A DNA stretch of 64,000 nt from Apostichopus japonicus (taxonomy: Eukaryota; Echinodermata; Holothuroidea; Aspidochirotida; Stichopodidae): assembly GCF_037975245.1 (NCBI RefSeq), contig NC_092567.1, positions 13,656,876-13,720,875 of the forward strand, given 5' to 3'. Shown here piece by piece: positions 27,839 through 38,335 of this stretch (position 1 is the stretch's first letter; each line of letters opens with the position of its first letter). Made by a program: the position numbers and the translations under genes. A model generated the notes under the pieces. That model did not search any database. It worked only from the letters and a program-made list of their open reading frames with translations, and was not told the origin of the DNA.

Positions 27839-28640
27839 GACACTAACATCTGGACTGTTACCGTGTATGTGATGACGATATCATACATAGTGACGTAGAA
27901 GTCTATACCGATGGACGTGTGACTGTTATATAATAATGTCTTCAATATTAGACCCGCTGAATTAGACTCTACACTAACATCTGGACTGTTACCGTGTATG
28001 TGATGACGATATCATACATAGTGACGTAGAAGTCTATACCGATGGACGTGTGACTGTTATATAATAATGTCTTCAATATTATCCCCGCTGAATTAGATTC
28101 TACACTAACATCTGGACTGTTACCGTGTATGTGATGTCGATATCATACATAGTGACGTAGAATTCTATACCGATGGACGTGTGACTGTTATATAATAATG
28201 TCTTCAATATTATCCCCGCTGAATTACCGTGTATGTGATGACGATATCATACATAGTGACGTAGAATTCTATACCGATGGACGTGTGACTGTTATATAAT
28301 AATGTCTTCAATATTATCCCCGCTGAATTAGATTCTACACTAACATCTGGACTGTTACCGTGTATGTGATGTCGATATCATACATAGTGACGTAGAATTC
28401 TATACCGATGGACGTGTGACTGTTATATAATAATGTCTTCAATATTATCCCCGCTGAATTAGATTCTACACTAACATCTGGACTGTTACCGTGTATGTGA
28501 TGACGATATCATACATAGTGACGTAGAATTCTATACCGATGGACGTGTGACTGTTATATAATAATGTCTTCAATATTATCCCCGCTGAATTAGATTCTAC
28601 ACTAACATCTGGACTGTTACCGTCTACGTGGTTGGTGATG
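27839..28640. repeat. 131-bp tandem repeat (6 full copies and 1 truncated)
   Basis: Each unit carries CACTAACATCTGGACTGTTA, CCGTGTATGTGATGACGATA, TCATACATAGTGACGTAG and ACCGATGGACGTGTGACTG, ending in ATTATCCCCGCTGAAT. Unit starts fall near 27840, 27971, 28102, 28337, 28468 and 28599. The unit at about 28225 lacks the ATTCTACACTAACATCTGG part. Copies are nearly identical, so the array is recent or homogenised. Confidence 0.95.
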
Positions 28641-30297
28641 ATAACAAGGGGGGAAGAATAAATAGTACAAGAAATCAGTATATAGCAATTTTTTAAACAG
28701 TGCATGTCAACATAGTATCATTGATTTCCACAGAACTCCAGAATGTAAGACGTTAGTGTACCACGAGTCGTACGTATAACCAAGTCTTAATTTAATTCAT
28801 CATGCAATTACCCACAACCACTTAGCTTCTACAAGGTTAAGCAAAACAAATTATAGCTAGTTTGTCTTGAGTCTTATCGATTTCACTGTTGGTTAATGAT
28901 CGTTTGGTGTATGGCGACATAACACAGTGTTCAAATATGCGCACACAATTACTGTAGCACAACCCTTCAAACACATTTTTACTCCGAAGTTATTTGTATT
29001 CATGTTGAGAAAAAAACACATTCATATGGCTTACAGGAACATATGCCGATGTTGTCTTAAATTCATACATAACACATATGAATATATTCGGTTAGTAGGC
29101 TCCCCACCCCCCACCCCCCCACCCCCTCCACCTCTCCCAAAAACTTCCTGTACGAACAACTAAGAACGTCAATATATTAGACTATCGGCTTTCGGATTTG
29201 GCGTGTCATTCGTTTATATTATGTTTGAATAAATTACCCTTGTTCGTGCACCCGGCACTTCTAAGTCGACTATCAAAAGATAAGAAACATCCCAAAGTCT
29301 TTTTAAAAGAGATTCATTGCTTTCAAACTATCTGTGGTTGCGATATAATGAGATAGCTTGGCAAAGAATGATGAAGAAATCTAAAGACGTTTGCAGAGCC
29401 AGGCACGGTTTGTTTTTCATTAATGACGTCACCACATTCCCATGAGAAAACAGATATTAGCCAAAACGGCCCAAATTCTCCGTAATTATGCCAAAACTTG
29501 CACCTTTTGCCCAGTCTGATTAAAGTTTTCCCTAGCGGAAAATTGCCAGTTCTCTTATGATAAAGAGAAGTTTTCTCGCGGATGAATGCATCAACACCCA
29601 CGAGATATATTTCCGCATTTCTCGCGAGGCTTAAAAGATAATAGATTTAAATGAATCGAAAATCACATTAAAAAATAGTTGAAGCAATTTAATCCTATGG
29701 ACGGATTAAATTAAGACCTTAACTATCATTGATAAGTCACTTGAACAAATTGCCTACATTTCCTGACTCTGTTAATGGACTTCCCGCCGTTCATTTTGCG
29801 TACTGTGTGCAAAAATGACGATAAATGACGTAGTTATATCAGAACAACCTGTGTCTCTCACATCACACGCTATATTTTACACGAACACAAAATAGCTTTT
29901 CAACAGTTTTTCTCTCTCTCTCTCTCTCCCTCTAAGCGGGCACTTTTATTATCTGGTTTTGAAGTAAACAATTCAGTATTTCAAAACATAATAGTAATTG
30001 TGAGGTTTCGGATATTTATGGTGTAGGACTGCTAGGAAGGCAAATCAATCGAATCCACGCCGTGAAAAGCTCAGTTAAGTATTTTTGTCTTTGTTTAGTT
30101 TTGGTCATTTTAAAGTCCTTCTTTGGAACAAAAAGTACCTTAGGCTAGGAACTTGTGCAACAAACACGAATATGATACACATATTGACAAAACTATTCAA
30201 TAGATCAAATTAGCTTGATATTCATTCTTTACATTAAAAACAAGAAAGAAATCTGTTACACTGGATATTGCTAAAAATATGATTGTAGCAATCAAAT
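28641..30297. other. Unassigned DNA
   Basis: The stretch at 29105-29140 is C-rich. The region 29330-29640 contains CTCGCGAGG/CTCGCGG words and a 92-codon minus-strand frame with no recognised family. A CT run lies at about 29912-29930. Confidence 0.35.
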
Positions 30298-30472
30298 TAA
30301 TAATGATAACAACAACAACAACAATAATAATAATAACAACAACAATAATATTAATATTATTAATAATAATATATTAATAATTATATGAATATTATTATTA
30401 TTATGAATATTATTATTATTAATAATAATAATAACAACAACAATAATAATAATAATATTCATAATAATATTC
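30298..30472. repeat. Imperfect AAT/AAC trinucleotide repeats
   Basis: AACAACAATAATAAT-type blocks, with an inverted TTATTATT segment in the middle (about 30345-30425), able to fold back. Confidence 0.9.
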
Positions 30473-30919
30473 AAGTTGCGACTCTTGACTTAACCTCTGC
30501 TTATCATCTACCTTACTGTTACATTTAGGTAGTAGCATAGACAATCTCTAATGTTTTTTAGTTGTTTTATTCCTCACTGTGCATTGATATACTTGTGTGT
30601 ACGTAAGTACGTGTTTGTATGCATGTGTGTCTATGTATATGTAGATGTGTGTGGGTGCGTGTATGTGTATGTACATGTTTGCGTGTAACTATGCGTGAGT
30701 TTTGTATTGGCTGAAGGTATGTTTTTTGGGATGTGTACATGTATATATCGGTATAAGAAGAGAATGATATTAAAATAATACAAATAATAATACAAATAAT
30801 AGTAATAATACTATTTTATATGCATTCATCTCTTCGGCACAACAAATTATGTTAAAAAAGGAAACCACTTTATTTCATGACAAAAAAAAAAATTCCTTTA
30901 TCAATCGTGCAAGGAATCT
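30473..30919. other. Spacer with degenerate (TG)n
   Basis: 30590-30720 is a degenerate TG/TATG-rich run. The rest is unassigned. Confidence 0.5.
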
Positions 30920-31475
30920 CTTAGCAGTTTAATTTCTTTGTGCTTTTTGTTATTAATAATATGCATTTCAACACTCAAGAAAACTTATGTTTGAAAGTAT
31001 CATAATTTGGAACGCTTCTGTTAATTCTACACAGGTAAATATAATACTGTGGCGTAAAAAATGTGAGACTATACCATTTCATTTTGTTCTCATGATCATA
31101 ACCAAAACACACAAGTTCGTACTCAACCGCAACTTTTGAATTAAATATTTCGAGATATATTTTATTCCAAATATCTCCAACTGCACTGCAACGCCAGAAA
31201 ACATGGTCTATGGTTTCACTAAACTCGCCACAAAAAGTGCAACTTGGTTATTAATACAATTTATTCTACTCAGGAAACTATTTGTAGCAATGATACGATG
31301 GACAAACTTGTACTGAAAGTTTCTTATTTTAATATTTTTAATCTTGCTACAAGAAACAAAAATCCTACACCAGTTTAATGAGGTGCCTTTAAAATCATTG
31401 TCCCATTTTAAACAACAACGTGGTTGCTCAATACAACGGCTGTTAAATTTACTATATATGTTGGCAAATCTTAGT
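30920..31475 (-). pseudogene. LINE reverse-transcriptase 3' end (zinc-binding region), decayed
   Basis: Reading the minus strand with a few frame changes gives the C-terminal pattern of non-LTR retrotransposon ORF2 proteins. An NWCRIFVSCSKIKNIKIRNF stretch leads into QYKFVHRIIATN, then CTFCGEFSETIDHVFWRC (C-x2-C..H..C knuckle) and SAVGDIWNKI. After that comes QYYIYLCRINRSVPNYDTF, typical of the last segment. Frameshifts near 31250 and 31050 break it. The catalytic RT part (F/YADD box) is not present in the window, so this is a 5'-truncated copy, as usual for LINEs. The clade is not assignable by eye. Confidence 0.75.
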
Positions 31476-32082
31476 AGTACAACACAATTGCGTTAGCATA
31501 ACCTGCAATAATAATAATAGTAATAACAACAATAATAATAGTAATGCTTATAATTAAATATAAAGAGAAATATGTGTATGTTCAAGATTATGTAAGACGA
31601 TAGAAGAATAATGATTTTAGTTAAATATGCTCTTTTTCTTAAATTTTATTTATTCTACTTTTTCAGTAATTTTGATCGAATTGCTGCTAGCTAGGATGTA
31701 GGTTAACCGGGTATGGCACTTGTGACGCTCTTCGTGATTTCATAAACAGTACAAAGCCCATTCCAGCCTTTCCTAGTTTTTGTAACTAACGTGAGAAATA
31801 TTAGTCAAATATGCTGTCTTTCCAGTGTTTTACAGAGGGCGCTGTCATATCAGTCCTAATGTTTACAGATCTGTGGATCATAGCAAAGACTGTCTATAGC
31901 GCAGTAACTTATCTCTCTGAATCAAGTTAACACGCTCGCGTGAAAGTTCCAATCATTAAACACTGTTAAATAAACTCAAGGTATCGTTATGATCTGCAGT
32001 CAGGGACTGCGTCTTTTCGTTTCGCGGAACTATAGGTAGGACCAAACGATATGCACTGTACTGATACACTGCCAGCCCGTTT
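31476..32082. other. Unassigned DNA
   Basis: A short AATAAT run lies at 31508-31545. Nothing else is recognised. Confidence 0.4.
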
Positions 32083-34101
32083 CCTGGGAGCGTAATGTTT
32101 TTTCCTAGGAGGGTTAGGGGCAATTATCATATATAGGCGTATCCAAACCCTCGCGCATGCGTGTTACTCATAGACAAGCATTACTCATCGATCACTGTAA
32201 TACACGTGTGGGGGCCCGGGTGTACGTGGGCACTATGCACGCTGTACAAAGCAATAGATCTCCGCTGTACAGTTTTACACGTAATGCACTTTGCTTTTTG
32301 GCCAAGGATTACCAAGTGATTTACCTCAAATTTACCGCGGTAACATACCACAATTTTACCACGGTAAAACCGGGGTAAAACCGCGGTAAATTTATTGTAC
32401 ATTACCGCGGTGTTTTGGCCCTATGGACGCGGTAAACCGCGGTTTACCGCAGTAAATTACCACAAATTTACCATACTTTTACCATGCTTTTACCACAGTG
32501 TAACATGGTTTTACCCCAAGGTTACCATGGTTTTACCGTAGATTTACCACACTTTTACCCTAAATTTACCACAGTTTTACCGTTCTTTTAGGAAATTCAA
32601 CTCATATCCACATGTAATTTATATTGTCAACATTAAGATATGAGTAGAACATAAGCTGGCAAAAGGTTTGTCTTATCAGTATTGCAAAAATATGGGACAA
32701 AATCATGCAAAAATTGCTGTAAATGTACCATCATGTTTCATAGTGTGACCCATATATGTTCTACTGTGGTAAAATCATGGTACAATTATGGTAAATTTAC
32801 CATAGTATAATTGCACTGTATAGTTTTACCCTAATTTTACTGTGGTTAATCATGGCACAATTGTAGGAATTTCACCTATGTAGTTTATGAACCATATAAA
32901 TTTACCCTACTTAATTACTCCAGTAATATCATGGTAAAGCTATGGTAAATTTACCGTAGTAAATGTACCACACTTTCACCCTACTTTTACCGCGGTATAC
33001 TACCATGGTAAAACTGCGGTAAATTTACCGTAGTAAATGTACCACACTTTTACCCTACTTTTACCGCGGTAATACCATGGTAAATTGACCGTAGTAAATG
33101 TACCGCACTTTTACCGCGGTAATACCATGGTAAAACTGTGGTAAATTTACCGCAGTAAATGTACCGCACTTTTACCACGGTAATACCATGGTAAAACTGC
33201 GGTAAATTTACCGCAGTAAATGTACCGCACTTTTACCCTACTTTTACCGCAGTAATACCATGGTAAAACTGCGGTAAATTTACCGCAGTAAATGTACCGC
33301 ACTTTTACCATACTTTTACCGCGTTAATACCATGGTAAAACTGCGGTAAATGTACCGCAGTAAATGTACCGCACTTTTACCATACTTTTACCGCGGTAAT
33401 ACCATGGTAAAACTGCGGTAAATGTACCGCAGTTTATTTTACCACAATTTTACCACACATTTACCCCATTTACCACACATTTACCATAGTTTACCGCGGT
33501 AAAATTAGGGTACATTTTTGCTGGGATCACATAATTATTTTTCACGTGTACAATTAAAAAATGTTGCAAAGCAGTTAAAGTACCGAATGACTGATAGTTC
33601 ATAAAAGCAGGCTTAAGTTTGTATGTAGGCCTTCTATATTTGTATCATGTACAGAATTTTAAAGTTTACCGTAACATTAACGTTTACCGTGAAGCCATAA
33701 ATACATGTAATGTAGGCTAGCAGATTAACATTAACCAAACCATTCAATTAATGTCCGTCGCGCACATTGATGACGACAGATGAAATCCGTACATTGTGTT
33801 TAAAATCTGGGTGAAGGGATTACTATATTATATGCAATTGTATCGAGTAACTTTACCTCTAATCTAGGGCGAGATTCCAGCTGAAGATTGGCGCAAGGAT
33901 TGTCAGTCGAGCAGGTCTCCATTGTTGCACGAACGCATATACGTATACATGTGTGCAAAACGTGAATCGCGTCGCACACACTGTATGTGCGACTACTAGC
34001 TATAAACTTTTTACGAGTAACACTCGTGCGCGAGGGTCTGGATACGCCTACATATGATAATTGCCCCTAACCCTCCTAGGAAAAAAAATACGCTTCCTGG
34101 G
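32083..34101. mobile_element. 2-kb element with ~88-bp terminal inverted repeats
   Basis: The left end (32083-32172) and right end (34013-34101) are inverted copies. Shared words include CCTAGGAGGGTTAGGGGCAA, TTATCATAT, TAGGCGTATCCA and CCCTCGCGCA. The interior has no transposase frame. It holds the palindrome array at 32325-33515 and unique flanks. This is the structure of a non-autonomous, fold-back type DNA element. The exact termini and target duplication are unclear: flanking bases do not match, so the true ends may differ by a few bases. Confidence 0.8.
32325..33515. repeat. Dense array of TACC..GGTA palindromes
   Basis: The words TTTACC and GGTAAA recur about every 10-12 bases, often joined as the perfect palindromes TACCGCGGTA or TACCATGGTA and as GGTAAATTTACC. 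From about 32940 the array becomes regular, with ~60- and ~72-base units built of ACCATGGTAAAACTGCGGTA, AATTTACCGCAGTAAATG and TACCGCACTTTTACC. The 5' part is looser. Open reading is short. Confidence 0.92.
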
Positions 34102-35518
34102 ATCATGTATCATGTGATCATGACGGTGTAAGGTCTAGTCCAAATTTACGATCTACTTGTAAGCATAACATACGCTACACATGACCTTACCCATTTGTTT
34201 ATAATTTTGATATTTGCCAATATTTAATGTAATGCATTCAATTGTACACAGGTTATACAGGGGTTGTGTGTAAAAACTGGTATCACAATATGATTCTGTT
34301 TGAAGTTGCTCGGTCCATTTTAATTTGCACTTGTAGCATTGACCATTTGACAAAAACGGGAAAAGAAACTCGCATGAAGCAGTTCCACAGTTACAATGTT
34401 TAATATTAAACTATATTAGACTCAATATTAGACTCGGAGATGATAGTTATTTAACTAAGTACTCCTTTCTTTGAGTAACAAACGTGTATAGAAAGTCATG
34501 TGACAAATTGATATTGGGATTTCGTAAATGTTTCCCTCCGGACTCATCATTCATCAGTCACCCATGTTTAGAATGTACGTGGGGCTTTATTGTCACCTTC
34601 CAGGATGGGGAGCAATTTTCACACGGAAATTCATTTGCATATCATTAAACGCAAGTTACTTCATTTACTACCCGTATCTCCTTTTTACTGTTGTTATCCT
34701 TTATTCACGAAAATTAGATTCAAGATTGATCAGCAACAGGGTGTTTCATTTGGTTTCTTATTAAACCTTTAATCTCATAAACTACAAAGACCCCTAATAA
34801 TTGTCAACCCAAGTTTGTTATTTTCGTGCTCAAGATATGTTAGCGTTATACCTTGGCCTCATTTTGTCACTTTGGTAAGCGTCGGAGATTGAATTTCGTC
34901 CCCGTGAGCGTTTATGCATGAAGCGGGATTTGCAGCAAAGCCCCAGATTCAGTGTAAGATTTAAAATGATCGCGCTGTCCAAACGATGCTCAAGACAGGT
35001 ATCCCTTGATAAAATATAATTGGCATTCGTCATATGACATGTATAGTTTTACTTTCTTTGTCAATCTCTCTGTAAGCCGCCGCCATGCATTCCTGTTAAC
35101 AGTGATATACTAGCGATGATGAAAGACACTTCGGGGCTTCAAAATTCTTTGGGGCTGGAAGTCTTCGAGGTACCCACCTACGCTTCACTTTACGAAAAAG
35201 AAAAACGTATTTGTTTTCACTGAAAACCATACGTTGTTGCTTGTTGATTAGCCCGAGACACACGTATCTTGAGTTTATAACAGTGTGCTATTTGCATCTA
35301 TGGTGCCTTCTCTGTTGTATTTATAATACGATTGCGTCAGGTATGAATCCGTCAACCGGAAACAGAGCGAAAGATCATTACATTTATTTTTTCAATTATT
35401 TCTCTGTCAACCATTAGTTCTGAGTCTACAATACAGGTGACGAATAACCAAGTTTCAAAATCGCACAAAGTGGAAACAATGCTAACTTGTTGTCTCTAAA
35501 TCAGGAGAATCAATTGAT
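34102..35518. other. Unassigned DNA
   Basis: Frames at 34528-34764 and 34153-34353 lack motifs. No repeats seen. Confidence 0.4.
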
Positions 35519-37545
35519 GTATACCTATGTCTATAAACATACCCATTGTAACATATAGGTATGTCTATAAACATACCCATTAGAACATTCATATCTATGT
35601 CTATAAACATACCCATTAGAACATTCATATCTATGTCTATAAACATACCCATTAGAACATTCATAGCTATGTCTATAAACATACCCATTAGAACATTCAT
35701 AGCTATGTCTATAAACATACCCATTAGAACATTCATAGCTATGTCTATAAACATACCCATTAGAACATTCATATCTATGTCTATAAACATACCCATTAGA
35801 ACATTCATAGCTATGTCTATAAACATACCCATTAGAACATTAATAGGTATGTCTATAAACATACCCATTAGAACATCCAGGTATGTCTATAACATACCCA
35901 TTAGAACATTCATAGCTATGTCTATAAACATACCCATTAGAACATTCATAGCTATGTCTATAAACATACCCATTAGAACATTCATAGCTATGTCTATAAA
36001 CATACCCATTAGAACATTCATAGGTATGTCTATAAACATACCCATTAGAACATTCATATCTATGTCTATAAACATACCCATTAGAACATTCATAGCTATG
36101 TCTATAAACATACCCATTAGAACATTCATAGCTATGTCTATAAACATACCCATTAGAACATTCATATCTATGTCTATAACATACCCATTAGAACATTCAT
36201 ATCTATGTCTATAAACATACCCATTAGAACATTCATAGCTATGTCTATAAACATACCCATTAGAACATTAATAGGTATGTCTATAAACATACCCATTAGA
36301 ACATCCAGGTATGTCTATAACATACCCATTAGAACATTCATAGCTATGTCTATAAACATACCCATTAGAACATTCATATCTATGTCTATAAACATACCCA
36401 TTAGAACATACATAGGTATGTCTATAAACATACCCATTAGAACATTCATATCTATGTCTATAAACATACTCATTAGAACATTCATAGCTATGTCTATAAA
36501 CATACCCATTAGAACATTCATAGGTATGTCTATAACATACCCATTACAACATTCATAGGTAGTATCTATAAACATAATCATTAGAATATTCATAGGTATG
36601 TCTATAAACATACCCATTAGAACATTCATAGGTAGTATCTATAAACATACCCATTAGAACATTCATACTTATGTCTATAAACATACCCATTAGAACATTC
36701 ATACCTATGTCTATAAACATACTCGATAGAACATTCATAGGTATGTTCATAGAAAATACCCATTAGAACATTCATAGGTATGTCTATAAACATACTCTTT
36801 AGAACATTCCTAAGTAAGTCTACTAACATGCTCATAAGAACAGTCATAGCTATGTCTATAATCATACTCAATAGAACATTCATAGGTATGTCTATAAACA
36901 TACTCTTTAGAACATTCATATCTATGTCTATAAACATACTCATTAGAACATTCATAAGTATGTCTATTAACAAGCTCATTAGAACATTCATAGCTATGTC
37001 TATATTCATACTCAATAGTACATTCATAGGTATGTCTATAAACATACTCGATAGAACATTCATAGGTATGTTCATAGAAAATACTCATTAGAACATTCAT
37101 AGGTATGTCTTTAAACATTCTCATTAGAACATTCATAAGTAAGTCTATTAACATGCTTATTAAAACATTCATAGGTATGTCTATAAACATACTCATTAGA
37201 ACATTCTTAGGTATGTCTATAAACTCATTAAAACATATAGGTATTTTTATAGAAACATGCTCTTAAGAACATTCGTAGGTATGTCTATAAACATACCTAT
37301 TAGAACATTCATAGGAATGTCTATAAACATATTCATTAGAACATTCATTGGTATGTTTATAGAAGCATACTCATTAGAACATTCATAGGTATGTTTATTG
37401 AAACATACTCATTAGAACATTCATAGGTATGTCTATAAACATACTCATTAGAACATTCAAAGGTATGTTTATAGAAACATACTCATTAGAACATTCAAAG
37501 GTATGTTTATAGAAACATACTCATTAGGACATTCGTTACAATAAA
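35519..37545. repeat. 36-bp minisatellite array (~56 copies)
   Basis: The unit is TAGCTATGTCTATAAACATA followed by CCCATTAGAACATTCA. As 36 is divisible by three and the unit lacks stops in some frames, repeated-peptide frames run on both strands (up to 217 codons at 35561-36214 and 149 codons on the minus strand). The left half is homogeneous (CCCATT); the right half (from about 36700) is diverged (CTCATT, extra A's, deletions). Nothing indicates expression. Confidence 0.96.
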
Positions 37546-38092
37546 CCAAACTAAATTCTTCTTATAGTTCTAGTACCAAGGCTGTAATGTTCCCGCTATG
37601 CAGTTACATATCACAGCATATTATAATACAAACCAAACTCATATCAGTCACGTTTATGGATCAGTTCCACATAAAAAGTAGAAAGGATAGTTGAAATTTA
37701 AAAATTCTCGGAATTAGGCATTTCATTCATGTTTAAAAAGAGGAAGAAGAGCACTCACAGCTTCTTTCAGTATCTTTACACTTAATTGGTTACAATATTA
37801 ATCTGTTTAAAGTGTCAGTCACTGCATCAAGGTTAACTTGTTCGGAAAAATGTCATACTATGCTTATTATCGCTAATAGGAAAACCATATGTGAAGCAGA
37901 CCACGCTATCAAAGCAAGTAGCCTATCCAGTTACATATATATCATAGGGGGGGGGGGGTTACACCCGGTGACCATCAAAATTCGGTCTCAAATCGATGCC
38001 AAGTCTATCCAGGGATGAGTTAGTGAGGTAGATATACTACAAATTCACTGAGACTAAAAGCCTGTCGATCAACTTTTAACCATGTTAAGTTG
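37546..38092. other. Unassigned DNA
   Basis: It contains a 12-G run at 37947-37958. No gene recognised. Confidence 0.4.
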
Positions 38093-38335
38093 TTGTATGT
38101 ATGTATGTATTTTAGATCCTCCTGCAAGCAGGAACTCACGAAGAAGCCTCATAGGCTTATCAAAGCCGCAAGCTGACCGAAGTCAGTCTCTTATATTCAT
38201 ATTTAACGTCCATGATTATGAATTGTCAATTGTCAACAACTCTGTAACTGGACAACATACATTAATCTTGTAGTGACTCGAACCGGGGACCTTATGATTG
38301 GAAGGCATCGGCGTTAACCACTGAGCTAACACTCC
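38093..38335 (-). mobile_element. tRNA-derived SINE
   Basis: On the minus strand, 38335-38270 is tRNA-like. It begins GGAGTGTTAGCTCAGTGGTT (A-box TTAGCTCAGTGG). It contains a CCTT..AAGG anticodon-like hairpin and the B box GGTTCGAGTC. The T stem does not close, so it is not a working tRNA. A ~150-base body follows (GACTGACTTCGGTCAGC hairpin, CTCCTGCTTGCAGGAGG-like dyad). It ends in a TACA-type simple tail (ACATACATACATACA). Head, body and tail are all present in SINE order. Flanking duplications are at best imperfect (GTTAAGTTGTTG versus GTTAATGTTGTT). Confidence 0.8.

Noticed and set aside
29323-29601. 92-codon minus-strand ORF
   Set aside because: No recognised motif; the surrounding CTCGCGAGG words suggest repeat-derived DNA rather than a gene.
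35482-37196. CRISPR-like array of regular repeats
   Set aside because: The 36-bp units are contiguous without unique spacers, in a eukaryotic context; it is a minisatellite.
38270-38335. Functional tRNA gene on the minus strand
   Set aside because: A and B boxes are good, but the T stem and acceptor stem do not pair and a SINE body and tail follow.
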